A DNA stretch of 64,000 nt from Lepidodermella squamata (GCA_047495785.1 JBLDXI010000004.1:2046001-2110000), one strand, 5' to 3'; positions 31,353-43,591 are shown, numbered from the stretch's first letter. The notes: generated from the sequence alone by a model not told the origin. A program made the numbers and translations.

Positions 31353-31957
31353 CAGTGGGGGTTATTTTCGAAGCCGTCTTTATCGATAAAGTCGGTTTTA
31401 TCCCATAAAGTCGGCTTTATCTGCGGACGATAAAGCCGACATTATTGTTAAAGTCAACTCTAAGGGGTAGCATTTTCGAAGCCGTCTTTTGCTAAAGTCG
31501 GCTTTATTGCGTCAAGTCAGCTTTGCCATGATATATCGTATAAATTAATGAATGACGGTATCTTAAATCGCTCATCATTAGCCATGACCTACTTTTTGCC
31601 AGCATTTTTGTGTTGATAAATCATAAAAAAACGACAACGCACAAGAGCTCTTAGGGTAAAATCACACGTCTGGGGACAAAAATATGCCGATAAAGCCGAT
31701 TTTAAGGCGATAAAGACGAGGATGGTCGTCTTTATCGGCTCTAGTACATTTCTATATGCAGGGTAAAGGCGACTTTTCACGAAAAAAGTCAGCTTTATGT
31801 TCGAAAATCACGTTGCCGATAAAGCTAGCTCTATGTCTATCAAATAAACTAGCTGAGATCAGCTAACTTTAGCTAAAGTCGACTTTAGGAGATAAAGCCG
31901 ACTTTAGCGATAGAGTCGATTTTATCATAAAGACAGCTTCGAAAATAACCCCCAGTG
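31353..31957. mobile_element. Foldback MITE with repeated TAAAGTCGGCTTTA palindromes
   Basis: The ends are inverted repeats beginning CAGTGGGGGTTATTTTCGAAGC (left) and CACTGGGGGTTATTTTCGAAGC (right, reversed). Both arms are packed with variants of the small palindrome TAAAGYCGRCTTTA (for instance near 31390, 31410, 31497, 31690 and 31890). No coding frame. Confidence 0.75.
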
Positions 31958-32786
31958 TCGTTATAAAGTTGTCTTTGTTCCTCCCGGCTATGAAAAAACC
32001 CTCACCTTTCGACAGTGTCGTTGTATCTGAAATACAACGACATGTCGTTATAGCAAAAAAATACATCGACATGTCGTATTAAGCGCGGTAATACGGTAAC
32101 TCTGAAACCAAGAGTTTGACAGTGTTGTTTTGAAAAATTAATCTTGGGCCTGCAAGAATTATTGCAATTATTCGATGTGTTCCAAATGTTAGTTATGAGC
32201 TGTTGATCGATAACCTCATGAATAATACTCAGGAATAATGTTGTTCAAGTTGATAATATCGTAAGAAGTATTTAGAAATACACTTTGTAATTAGCATTTG
32301 TGCATTTTTATCATACAGTGGCGCGCCTTATTTCTGTAGCCGTCAGGTCATTCCAGATAATAAGTTGCTACTCGATGACCTTATGCTTGAATAAAGTGAA
32401 TGCAGGAAGATGTATCGGGAATAATGAAAGCCGTTTATTTCTTTCGAAACAACATCCAGTATAGTCTAGTAAGAGCAATTTTGCAAAAGATATATTTTTT
32501 CGCTATATCTGTTAATTTGCATTTAAGCTCCATCGAATTCGGCTCACAAGAAAGGAAAATGCAAGTTTTGCAGCCTTGTTTATAACCCTGGGCAATCTGA
32601 TGTTGGCTGGAATACTATACGATAGCTTACGAACACGAACTCGGCTACGTCTATTACCGAAAAACATAGGGTGTTACAACAACATAGAGGCCGGCCGATT
32701 CACCGAAAAGTGAACAAAAAGTTACATTTCCAACTTGGTAAACATTCCGGAACAGAAATGTGATTAGTCTGCGTGATTCATTGGTT
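31958..32786. other. Intergenic DNA with small hairpins
   Basis: Contains the hairpin GTCGTTGTATCTGAAATACAACGAC (about 32018-32042) and paired ACATGTCG motifs to 32075, probably MITE debris. No gene seen. Confidence 0.5.
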
Positions 32787-33659
32787 TCAACACGTTGACT
32801 TCGCTCGACTTGCTCCTCTCGACCTTAGCAAATCGGCCACATCGGTCTTGTTGTAGCAAATCGCTAAATCAAGAGCTGTTTCGCCATTAGCATTAGTGAC
32901 ATCCTTATTTGCACCTCTATCCAGCAACAGTTGTACTACTTCGATGTGCCCACTATCAGCCGCCCACATCAACGCCGTCCAGCCATTGCTATTCTTGGCC
33001 TCGATTGCAGCCCCGCGATCCAGCAACAGTCGAGCTACTTCGACTCGCCCAAAAGTAGCCGCCCACATCAACGCCGTCAAGCCAGTGTTATCCTTTGCCT
33101 CGACGTCAGCGTTGCGATCCAGTAACAGTCGAGCTACTTCGACTTGCCCATTAGCAGCCGCCCACATCAACGCCGTCCAGCCAGTGTAGGACTTGGCCTC
33201 GATGGCAGCGTTGCGATCCAGTAACAGTCGAGCTACTTCGACTTGCCCATTAATAGCCGCCAACATCAACGCCGTCTGGACATATTTATCCTTGGCCTCG
33301 ATGGCAGCGTTGCGATCCAGTAACAGTCGAGCTACTTCGACTTGCCCATTAGCAGCCGCATACATCAACGCTGTCATGTTATAGTCATTTTCCTTTAAAT
33401 TCACATCGGCTCCACGATCGACAAACAGCTGAGCGATCTGCAATAGCTGGTCGAATAGTGTCTGATTGCACGTAACACTGTGCAGTAGGGTGCCATTTGA
33501 CGTAGTCCAACCACCACAGTCAATCTGCATTGCGTTGCGCCAGTTCGGGTCGAATTTGCCGCCTGTGGATTCGTCGATCTCCGCAACGAGTTGCCGCACC
33601 TGTGCCACGTCGGCAGTGTTACTTGTCACAATCCACAACTGTTCATACACCTCGCGGAC
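32787..33659 (-). CDS. Ankyrin-repeat protein (3' exon)
   Basis: One large exon begins after a splice acceptor (TTTAG at 33660-33664, minus strand) and encodes about 290 residues to the stop at 32787. The first 80 residues are not repetitive. Six to seven 33-residue ankyrin repeats follow, with the pattern TALMWAAANGQVEVARLLLD and a G/N-A-A/D-I/V-E-A-K loop, and the tail ends in GASRAKSTC. Ankyrin repeats are protein-binding scaffolds; no enzymatic domain is present. Several repeats are nearly identical in DNA, which points to recent expansion or homogenisation. The first exon and true start were not found; no candidate ATG upstream joins in phase. It is either a small stand-alone adaptor or the end of a larger gene. 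Confidence 0.75.
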   Translation of the reverse strand, partial: VREVYEQLWIVTSNTADVAQVRQLVAEIDESTGGKFDPNWRNAMQIDCGGWTTSNGTLLHSVTCNQTLFDQLLQIAQLFVDRGADVNLKENDYNMTALMYAAANGQVEVARLLLDRNAAIEAKDKYVQTALMLAAINGQVEVARLLLDRNAAIEAKSYTGWTALMWAAANGQVEVARLLLDRNADVEAKDNTGLTALMWAATFGRVEVARLLLDRGAAIEAKNSNGWTALMWAADSGHIEVVQLLLDRGANKDVTNANGETALDLAICYNKTDVADLLRSRGASRAKSTC

Positions 33660-35150
33660 CTAAACGTAACAAAGAACAAAAAGAAATTGAAATCTCTATA
33701 GATCCTGACTAGTTGAGAAAACCTGACGCTGAAAACGCACCAAGTATTTCTTTGCAATCAAGCAAAAAGTAACTACCTACAACTAACGACAATATATTTA
33801 CAGCTTGGAAGAGAAGGAAGGTTCTGGCACATAACAACAATAAAATATGACAGGGTAGTTGTTGGAGATGATGAGTGCGATGATGAGTGCGCCGCTGATG
33901 ACATCGGACGAGCGAACGCTGAATTTACAGCTGAAAGAGGAACGATCGGAGAAGAAATGAGACGCACGCCAAGAAAAGGGCCGATATTCAATTGTTTGCT
34001 CTTTTAGAAACAGGCAACAGTTGACGCTTGATTATTATTCCGCAACCCCATGTTCTATTTGACTGACTGAAATAACTTATTGGCGTGCGTCTCAAATAAT
34101 GACTCTTAAATTGTCGCCATGAACCATAAATTCAATTTGTTCAAATGCCGGGTGAAACTCGGTTCTGCACAGTCAGAAATGTCCGTGTGTCTGTACGTCC
34201 ACGGTGAAGCCGCGCACTTGATCTGCACTTGACCAGCACACCTTCAATGATATGCCGTGAACGCACGAGCAAAATATAAAGCGATGAGTAGGCACATTTA
34301 TTTATCCGATTGCTCGAGAACAAGCATGAATTTTCGATGCAATTTTTCGGCTATTGACGGGTCTAATCCGCGGTTAAAATTCTCTATAAGATTCTCTAGA
34401 TAGGTACATAGAGATAAAAGATTGAGATAAAAGTTCAGTTTTTAGGAATGTTTCTAGGCCTTCATTCAGTTGTTAAGCTTTGCAACTGAGAACCTCTCAG
34501 TCGGAAAACGTAATTTTCGTAGATTTCACCATAAATTAATGAGAACCCCTCTTTTGCGATTATTTCGAGTTCACCTTAAAAGTTAAATGGTAAAAGCAAG
34601 GTGAATTGGTAAAGGGCGTTCAGAACTATTCTTTGAAAATTTCTCGCGTCGCTCGGGGTATGGTGACAACATTCCGAAATTTGGAATTTTTTGTAAAATG
34701 CTATGCTTTTCCTAAGGTTAACTCCAGCTATGGTTTTTAAGAAAATTTTAAAACAAAATTCAATTAAAAAAGAATTTTTGCCTCAAGCACCCTCTATTCA
34801 AAATAATTATCTGGAAATTGACTTTGATCATGGCCTCGCCGTGTATAGTTGGGCAATCTTGGTATAGGATAGATGGTAACGAACCGCGAAACGCGAAACG
34901 CGCGGAAAGAAGGCATGAGAGCTATCAAAAATCAATCAGAGACAATTTTATCACTTATATCAAAAGTTTCTCAAGCACTGAGGGAAATGGTAAAAAATTA
35001 TTTTTTTCTTCTCTGACAATTTTTCTACCTTTTAAAAAATTTGCGCGCGTTCGCAGTCACGTGAGCTGAACAATGCGAGTGCCCTGCTGCGCCACTCAGC
35101 CTCTGTGCAACGATAGTGCGCGCTGATTGAGGGCAGTGCTCACTCCGTTG
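33660..35150. other. Intergenic DNA or upstream part of the ankyrin gene
   Basis: About 1.5 kb with no convincing exon. The missing first exon of the ankyrin gene should lie in the left part. Confidence 0.45.
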
Positions 35151-38019
35151 CTATTCCTCTATGCTGATTTCACTATTGAAGCTGTGATTTCGCGTCAAAT
35201 TGCCTAATGACTGGTTTATTTTTTTTGGAAAACTCACAGGTCTTCGCTGCCTGCAAGAACCAGGCTGCGACCAGGTTGCGTTCGACAGGCACGATACGGC
35301 AGCATTTCCTAGAATCTCGAAATTCGAGTTGCATGATATGGTTCGATTGGCTCCGACGTTCGATAGACCAGGGGATACGGTGCCGTTTGGTACCGTGGGC
35401 AGCTGTCCACAAACTTTTCAGGATGGTGTTTTCAAAAGAATGGAGAACGACTTGAAAATGTGTCACCTGCTGCTTCACAGCTCGCAGCCGCAGACCAGGT
35501 GCCGTTTGCTTGGCATTGACTTGTTCCCGGACCGACGACTCTGAAGCCCGGATTGCACACGAATGTCACCGTGGACAAGTAAGAGGTCGATCTGTTGGAT
35601 GAGCTGGCCAAATAGCTGTTACTCGGTACAGGAGCGGGGCCGCAGTCTTCATCATACGTATGAACATCACACAAAACACCCCTGCTTTCACTTACTTATC
35701 GGGTTACACCTTCCGTTTATCACCGGTCGAAATGGAGGAACGCACGTGGCGATCGAGACAGAGGACAAATAGGTGTAACCAGGGTTGCATTCCAAGCTCA
35801 CGGATCCACCTTTCTCTACAGCGGTTCCAGGCCTCAGAACCACGCCGGTATCTTCCGAAGTTTCCGGGTCCAATTGGGTCACAAATCCCGCGGATACGAT
35901 TGGTACAGGGCAAGACTGCTCCTGAGTACTCACAGTAGTCTGGCTGCGAACATCCGTGTTCTCGGAAACCCAGTCGAGAACCTTGCAGACTCTGCTGTAG
36001 ATGCCAGGCGTGTATCCGTTGCAGGACTCGTCGCCGTTAGAAATAATGCCGAGAAGGTAAGTCTTCCTGGATTTCAAACACATGAGAGGGCCCCCAGAAT
36101 CCCCGAAGCAAACATCGCTGTCATCGGCGGCGAAACACATCTTCGAGTCGGTGACGGTGACCGCGTCAGAGCGGTCTCGCGAATATTCCAGCGAGCAATT
36201 TTGGTACGACCGAACTTGAAGATCCAGCTTCCTCGGGATTTCAGAAAGTCTGGCTAAAATACAAGAGCAAATAGGAAAGACAGCGGGATGCGGCTGGAAC
36301 GGTGTTCAACTACGGAACATACTGTATGCAAAGTGACCCCAGCCAGCCGCAACCGCTGAATCGCATCCATCAATCGAAGTGGCGGTGATAGGGTTGGCTC
36401 GACACATGGTTCTCGCGTCGGGCAAACAAATCGGTTTGATCTGCTGCGAAAATCTCGGAACTGGGGTCGCCAGTCTCAGCAGAGCGAAATCAAAGTCGTA
36501 CAAGTTCTGACTGCCGTTGTATTGCCGATGCACCAATGGAGGTAGCGACACAAGAGATTCGTAAGAGCCCGTCTCAGACCTAAAACTGATATTGTGGCGA
36601 CCCAGCATCGCTTTGATCCTAGACACAAATAAGAGATTAGAGCACTGCTTCTAATTTTACAATGCAAAACGCACAATTATTAATTTTGAGTTTTTTGTTT
36701 TTTCACTTACAACGCGTGCGTTGTTCTAATTAGCGAATTGGAACACGTGCGTTTTTTATTGCGCGTAATTACTCATTCATAAAACAGCAACGCATTTTTA
36801 CGCACAGCAATTATTTTTCATTTTATTGCACACACAAAACGCTGTAAATAACCGAGGCGATAGCCGAGGTTATCCAAGGCGAGCGAAGCGTGCCTTCAAA
36901 ATAAAACGAAGCGAAGCCGAGTCTAGCTGTGGTAGGCGAGTGAAGCGAGCCTAAAAAAGACGTTGAAACAAGTCGAAGCAAGAGTGAAACGAGGTGCAGC
37001 CGAGTGTAACGAGTGCGGAAACGAGTTTCAACGTTTCCTACTTTTTCAGGCCACTTTTTTCTGCCCGCTGTTTATTGAAAGAAGTATTGCCAAGCAAGTG
37101 ACCCATTATTCGCGCGGCGAGTGTAAAATTATAAAATGATTGCCCTCAATAAAACACTCACACAACCACTAAGCACACACACACACACACACACACACAC
37201 AAGTGTGAGCAATAATGCGAGCGTTGCAGAACTAGCACGAATTTCGCATTGCTAATTGCATTGATTTCAGTCAATTGAATACGCTTTCTAAGATGATCGT
37301 AATTTCGATGAGTTGGGCATGTTCGGCGAGGTACTAGTGGATGCTCAATTACAGCAGAATTTTGATTAAAATGAGGTGAAAAACTTGCTTAACTCAGTCC
37401 TTGAAAATTAGAAGCCGTGCTCTAATAATGTTAGATCACTCGTTTTGATCCTAATCTCAAAAACGCGCCCTCTCGTAAACGTCGACTCGTGAAAAACTCG
37501 CGATCGCTGCGCCTCGTTCCGCTTGCTCGTTTTCACTCGTCTTCGTTTACTCGAGAAAATTCGCATTAACGACGGATTTTTTTCTAATCACCCGATTTCT
37601 CGATTGGAATCAAAACTCGGTGTTCTAACATATATATTAGACCACCGACCTGGGCAAAAGAACGGAAAAAATCTTACAAAATCGGAGTTTCTCCGGCATC
37701 CCAAACGCAATGAGCAGCTGTAATCAGCCATTGCCTCGAGATGAGTGAAGCTCCGCAGTAAGACGCTGATGTTTCGCCGCTTTTGTAAATTTCCAGAAAG
37801 ACCTATAGCATACATCCTGTTTGTATTGCATGGCATTAACAATGAATTGAAACAAACCAGCCATGGGTAGTCGTTTGGTCCTGCTGGCTGACTGCCTGGG
37901 CCTCGCGATTTCGCCATAGCCGTGGGGTTCACTGAACCACATTCGTAGCTATCTTGAGCAACGACTACTCCGGATAACAGCCAAAGGCAGGCGATTTTAA
38001 AAGGCATTAGGTGGCGCAT
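35151..38019 (-). CDS. Secreted trypsin-like serine protease with three C-terminal sushi modules
   Basis: Exons on the minus strand are 37858-38019, 37678-37802, 36323-36618, 35696-36253, 35467-35646 and 35238-35413, read on to a stop at 35151-35153. A signal peptide (MRHLMPFKIACLWLLSGVVVAQ) leads into PNDYPWLV, the usual start of an S1 domain. His is in LITAAHC, Asp in DFDFALLRL and Ser in CFGDSGGPL. Asp six residues before that Ser predicts cleavage after Arg/Lys. Three complement-control (sushi) modules follow: CPVP...RCNP, DCGPAPVP...SCEAAG and VCGQLPTV...SCR. The IVGG that normally follows the activation cut is replaced by GPGS. Sushi modules after the protease reverse the order of C1r/MASP-type enzymes. 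The 3' end is uncertain: either the last exon reads into 35151 or another exon follows the GTGAGT at 35237. Confidence 0.82.
37174..37201. repeat. (CA)n microsatellite in a protease intron
   Basis: A run of about 14 CA units in the 1.06-kb second intron of the protease gene. The same intron holds a stretch (36860-37070) with recurring GCGAAGCGAGCC-like words. Confidence 0.85.
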
Positions 38020-38895
38020 TTAGACAACGTTACAAGAAAATATGAGAAACAGCTACGAACAAAGGCTTTATAATACTATAGCTTCATGTGTGCGTAAACG
38101 TGCAGCTTTCTTTTAAATATATTATCGTATAAGAATGTAATAGTAATAAGATACATTCTCCGCTTGGCAATACCAAACTGAGAAAAATCTGAGGCCTAAG
38201 GTCTGAAGCATGTTGAAATACTTACATCAGCATATCGACCCAGCTCCCTCGATATTTTTCATTTATTAATTCAAAGGGATTGACTTTAGCTACCTATCGA
38301 AACCACAAACCTCACCTATGCAGTACGATGCCACCCTGAATCATAGGCGGCCTTCACGTCTAGGACAGCAGCAATCATCTTGCTTGGTGCATAACGGCTC
38401 GATGGATCAGTAACAGCTGCTGCTACGATCGGCGCCTACGAAAGGCGAAAGGCGAACTGGTTGTCTGGTTGTAGATACCGGCCTTATGGCTTAGCATCGG
38501 TCGCTGTTAACAGTAAGGGCACAATATCGCATGGCTTGCTAGAATTAGGCACAGCGGATGCTTCCTCGCCTCTCAGGCCGGCATTGTGAATCAGCTGCGG
38601 AGACGTGGTGAACGAAGCCAAGAGCCAAGTGCAGAAGAACGTCTCGCTCGCTAGCTGTTTCGCACTGTTCAGATTTGAGTCAAAAAGTTGCGCCATTTCG
38701 ACCACCTACGTCTCCGTGCTCCTCTTCCTGCTGAACTTTCTGAAGAATAGTGACAGCATGCAATCGTTGAAAAGTGAGCTGCATCGAATCCGTTGCCCGC
38801 CCCTGCCATACCTCCTGATGAGCGCACGCAAATCTCTGTCTGCTTGACATGCTAATTTTTCCTCGCTTCTGCCACTGCGATTGAAGTGGCTACAT
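38020..38895. other. Intergenic DNA upstream of the protease gene
   Basis: Upstream region of the minus-strand protease gene, which should include its promoter. An open stretch at 38605-38847 (plus) lacks conserved features and is not called. Confidence 0.5.
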
Positions 38896-39615
38896 CAGCG
38901 TTTCCCAAACCGCGTCCTATAGGACACTCGTGTACCATGCCAACTTTCAAGTGTCTTGAAACCAGTGTCCTATGGGCCTCAAAATGACTAAATATTACAA
39001 ATAGATCCACATTAAGAAATAAGGCATTTTTGGATAATTTCAAAATGAAAATCGGCATAAAACCGTCAGCTAAAGCTCGCTTCGCTCGCGAATTGTCTAT
39101 ATTGAATTTGATAATGAATGCCTCTGACGATGAATCATGAGACAATAAAGGGTATAATTAATATTTGAAACTACTCAACGTCCCTTTTGCTATTTTAGCT
39201 CATTACAGATTTTACCTGATAGCATGATCAAGTGAAATCTAGTGATTTAGAACGTAAACTCCGAAATGAATTTCTGGGAAAACTCCGAACATTTTCAGTT
39301 TTTGAAGAAGTTATACGGGGTTTTTCAGTGTCAAATTCGAAAAATTTCCTCGTTTGGCTCGTATTTTTGGTGAAAATTTCACCAATGCAGCACACAATGT
39401 TCACCTTCGAGAGGTTACTACCAAAAAATTTTTTAGTAACAAACCGATCGTTTGCTTGAATAAAACTCTGGTTAAAAGCGATCAATTTTTAGCTCAAACA
39501 ATTTGTACCCATTCCCAACCAAATTTCATTGATTTGAGATTTTAGCAAGGTGTACTGCGAGCCATTCTCATAGGACACTACTTGTCATACGAGCCAAAAA
39601 GTTTGGGAACCGCTG
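38896..39615. mobile_element. hAT-like non-autonomous transposon
   Basis: The termini CAGCGTTTCCCAAAC (left) and CAGCGGTTCCCAAAC (right, reversed) match the usual hAT end CAGNG..CCCAAA. Flanking 8-mers GGCTACAT (38888-38895) and GGCTAATC (39616-39623) share their first five bases and may be a degraded 8-bp duplication. 720 bp, no transposase. A partial relative lies at 16165-16440. Confidence 0.8.
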
Positions 39616-39801
39616 GGCTAATCCTTTAGTCTTGACTTCAAATTTTTGAGGCTACTTTCGCTGAGTAATTATTTTAACCTGTCCATAACTCGCTTTCACT
39701 TGAAAATGAATAAATACAACTTGAATATAACTGGATCTGCTTTTCCACCTGTGTTTGAGCTGTGAGCACACTAACGATCCGACTGATAATATCCTCCATG
39801 A

Positions 39802-40939
39802 GCACATTTGGAATTCCCCGAGTAAAACGGCCGCGAACAGAAACGACGAGAAATTCAAATTTCGCGACGTTTCCTTCTGTTTTTCGCAGTAAATTAATTT
39901 TGTATTTAAAAACAAATTAAAATATTAAAATAATAAAGAAATTAGAATTTTGAAAAATATTTTGTTTACATTAGCAACGGGTTTTTGTTCGTTCGTTGGG
40001 CAACGAGCGCGCGCGACACCGCGACGTCGTCCTAGCGTTCCCTATGTTGCAGATGAAAAACTATGAAGGCTAGAACGATTCTGTAAATTGCGCTGAACTC
40101 AGCATGGTCGAATTACCTAAAAACCGTTGAAAAATCGACAGGTTCGAAAAATCGACTTTTTGACCCTCCGGCGCCTTAGTACCCCCTTAGGGAAGATCTC
40201 AGGTCATCTTGGTGAACTCTCTCAATCTCTAACAGTACCACCTGGAAGCTTCTAATATTGATTTTCGAATTCCCCGTACTCGATTTAGTAAAGAAATGAT
40301 CTTTAACAGAGATCATCTCCATACTGGGAGTCTCAAGAGATCTTCATCAGTCAACTTGAGTTCGGGTGGGTTAGGGTGTCATCTTGACCAGCAACACCAT
40401 CTCGTCAAATGACTTTGGGCGGTCAAGATCTCTTTGGAAGCTCACCATTTACTAAATCGAGTACGGGGAATTTGAAAATCAATATTAGAAGCTTCCACGA
40501 GTTATGGTTAGAGATCCAGATAGATCACTATGATGGCTCAAGATCCCCTTATAAGGGGGTACTAAGGCGCCGGAGGGTCAAAAAGTCGATTTTTCTGACT
40601 TCTTGATTTCTCAACGGTTTCTAGTTAATTCGACCATGCTGAGTTCAGCGCAATTTACAGAATCGTTCTAGCCTTCATAGTTTTTCATCTGCAACATAGG
40701 GAACGCTAGGACGACGTCGCGGCGTCGCGCGCGCTCGTTGCCCAACGAACGAACAAAACCCCGTTGCTAATGTAAACAAAATATTTTTCGAAATTCTAAT
40801 TTCTTTATTATTCAAATATTTTAATTTGTTTTTTAATACAAAATTAATTTACTGTGAAAAACAGAAGGAAACGTCGCGAAATTTGAATTTCTCGTCGTTT
40901 CTGTTCGCGGCCGTTTTACTCGGGGAATTCCAAATGTGC
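39802..40939. mobile_element. 1.14-kb foldback element with 9-bp target duplication
   Basis: Two arms of about 500 bp (39802-40305 and 40437-40939) are inverted copies of each other around a 130-bp centre. The outer ends read GCACATTTGGAATTCCCCG, and the element is flanked by a perfect CCTCCATGA repeat (39793-39801 and 40940-40948). A 9-bp duplication with long inverted repeats suggests a foldback element moved by MULE transposase. The termini differ from those of the MULE at 27405, so that one is not its obvious partner. No coding capacity. Confidence 0.88.
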
Positions 40940-40948
40940 CCTCCATGA

Positions 40949-41901
40949 AATGCAATGCGATGATGCGATTAATGCAATTAATACTGTAATTATATCTTGT
41001 AAATCTGTAAATGGCGTAACAATAAACAAAATACTTAATTTAGCTAACACATACCGCACAACGTTAAAAATGCACACCTACCCTACCAACAATTAATTAA
41101 CTAGTATAAAATCAGAATCATTATGATTATACTATCCTATATCATCTACGCAGAAAACACACGTAAAAGTTATATATGTCTGATGCGCCATAAGCCCACC
41201 CGTGGCCGGTGCTTAACTTTAATTTTTGGAAATAAAACATTGCTGGCTGAATATAACTGGAACAGTTATGATTTCCATAGTTTAGTAGCCTGATGAGGTC
41301 TCCGCATAATTGCCTTCTGCTTTTAAAAATTCCCGGAAATCGACAATTGACCCAATGATCAAGAGTCGAAAATACCCTGTGCACAGATATCCTCGATTGG
41401 AAATGATAACGTGCTATGGCACTGAAAGCAGTTTCCGTAGTGCTTAATTTGTTTTGATGGCAATGTTTGAGTAGTTCATCTTCAACAGCGAATAGATTTT
41501 ATTTATAGCACTCAGACGTCGCAATCAGTTTACTCGATCAGTTAGGATCGAATGGCGGAAAGCGGAATGCTCGAATGGCCTCGAATTCATTCATTCTCGC
41601 CGTTGTCGCCGCTCTTCCCTCGTAATAAAACTGAGTGATCAGACTTCCGCTAGCTGGTGCACATTTCTATTATGGTAATAAACATTCTCAGTTATTATAT
41701 TAATATATATATATATATAATATTAAGACGACGTGAGGTGGCAGATGACACGCAGAAAGGCGCGGCGGATCGTCGGCACTCTCGGCATGTGTAGGCGAAG
41801 CCTGAAATGTGTTGCCAGCAGCAGTGACGCTGATGTTGAAAGCTTCCTGTCTCAGAATTGTGTTCTGATCCTTTCTGCGATCGACAATCCTCTCATCAGT
41901 C
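40949..41901. other. Intergenic DNA upstream of the GPCR gene
   Basis: AT-rich, with a TA microsatellite at 41703-41718. Probably includes the receptor promoter; no specific element recognised. Confidence 0.5.
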
Positions 41902-43591
41902 ATGGCTTCTGCTGTTGCTAGAGTGCTACCCGGCGGCGCGTGGGTTCTCGCCGACCTGCCTGAGCGAGGTTTCGACGGGCCGAGGCCGTACTTTGTCGGG
42001 TGGTACCACGACCTGACCACACACTCAGTCCACGACCGACTGTCGTACAGCATCGTCACGCTGCTGGTGGCCATCGCTGGCTGCATCGCTAGCTTAGCCA
42101 GCATCGCCGTCTACTACCGCCGCAATGTCAAACGCGACTTTTTGATGTTGTGCTGCCTATCAGCCGGCCGCAACATTTACTGGGCCGTCAACTGGACCTA
42201 CTCGCTGTTTGTGCCACTCGGCTCCGGCTTCTGGGTCGCATCTGACGCGGCGTGCTTGGTGACGTTCTGGCAGAACGTCTGCACGGGCTGCTACGGCATG
42301 TTCATGAGCCTGCTCATCAGCTACGAACGGCGCATGTGCGTCGCCGCTACAAGCATCTATCGGTCGAATACGACCAAAGTAAGGATCACTGTATACTACA
42401 ATGAAGCTAAAACTGAACTGCAACTTGGCATCCAAAGATCAAATTACTTTCAGAATCTAGATGTCTGCTGAAATTTTTTCAAATCGTATCTGAGCATACG
42501 ATTTGAATCCTTCAGGCTGTTAATAATGCTCTTATCTGCTGATAAGCTATGTATTTCAAGCGGCGGAATCTTCTCAGAGCAAAATCATGCCTACATATTT
42601 TCCATTTCATGCCTGTAGATTTGAATTGATAAATCACTCACTAAAGGTGAAGGTAAAAGGCTCAGCAAATCCATACAATGGATCGAAACTTCCTAATTTG
42701 AGAGCTGCTGCAATACCCAAGCCGCATGTTCATATTAGAATACGAATTGCAGATCAAATGTCGACTCGTGATTTTTGCTCGTGTGAACGCGAATAAACAA
42801 CGTTTCATAGATCAGGGAAATTCGAGAAGCCATTTTACGATTTGCACGATAATAACCTGAATTAATTTTCGTTTCTTTTTCAGTTGGTATCACTCGCCGT
42901 GGGCGCATTCGCATTGTGTGCTGCTGGCCCGGTGTTTTTCACATTCGCCCCTTATCAATTGATAAGTCTGCAATGGCTGCGGCTCGTCAACAACACCAAC
43001 AGCAGCAGCTTTCGCAACATCAGCTCAGCATCGAACGAGTTAGCAGTTCCGTTGTGCGGCTGTTTCGTCGACCGGCTCTTCGGCCCCGTCGACACGTTCG
43101 TGCTCGGCGTGATTTGGTACACGATCGCATCGCAGACGGCCTGCGTCGGGCTGGCGTACAACTACTGGAAGATTTTCCACACCATCCGAGCGGTACGCGT
43201 GCGATTCGGAACGTCGAGAGTCAACCAATCGAATCCGATCGAGGACGAGTGGTACAAGAAGGAGATGTTCATCGCCAAGCAGTCCCTCGCCGCTTTCGTC
43301 GTCTACTTCGCGTGCCACATGCCACTCACCGTGCATTTCGTGCTGCAGCTGTTCTACCGCGAGCTTGGGCCCAGTTACGCGACTGGGCCGTTCGTGAAAT
43401 ACGGCGAGGTGTTGCTTCTGCTCGAAATGAGCGCATCGGCTGTTTTGAAGACGCTCAAGCCCGGCTTCTCGGCCGAATGGCGGTGGTTCGGCTCTAATAA
43501 GACGAGCGTTGCGCCAAGACGCACCACAGCGGCGACTTTGCAAATGACGCAGAGGTCTCCCACGGCGACAGTGTCGACGAGGCGAGGCTGA
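41902..43591 (+). CDS. Divergent seven-transmembrane (rhodopsin-like) receptor
   Basis: Two exons (41902-42378 and 42884-43591, phase 0) encode 394 residues. Seven hydrophobic segments are visible: TM1 SIVTLLVAIAGCIASLASIA, TM2 around FLMLCCLSAGRNIYWAVNW, TM3 ending SLLISYERRMCV, TM4 LVSLAVGAFALCAAGPVFF, TM5 around FVLGVIWYTIASQTACVGLA, TM6 FVVYFACHMPLTVHFVLQLF and TM7 around VLLLLEMSASAVLKTLK. ERR after TM3 replaces the class A DRY. A cysteine before TM3 (SDAACL) and one in the second outer loop (PLCGCF) could form the standard disulfide. TM7 lacks NPxxY. The C tail is short and basic. It should act at the cell surface through G proteins, but ligand and subfamily are unknown. It heads copy B; only a wreck remains in copy A. 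Confidence 0.8.

Noticed and set aside
33000-33400. Regular 99-bp repeats resembling a CRISPR or satellite array
   Set aside because: The repeats are coding ankyrin units with intact reading frame, and the genome is eukaryotic.
38605-38847. 81-codon open frame with one hydrophobic segment
   Set aside because: No splice context, no similarity to other genes here, and flanked by non-coding DNA.
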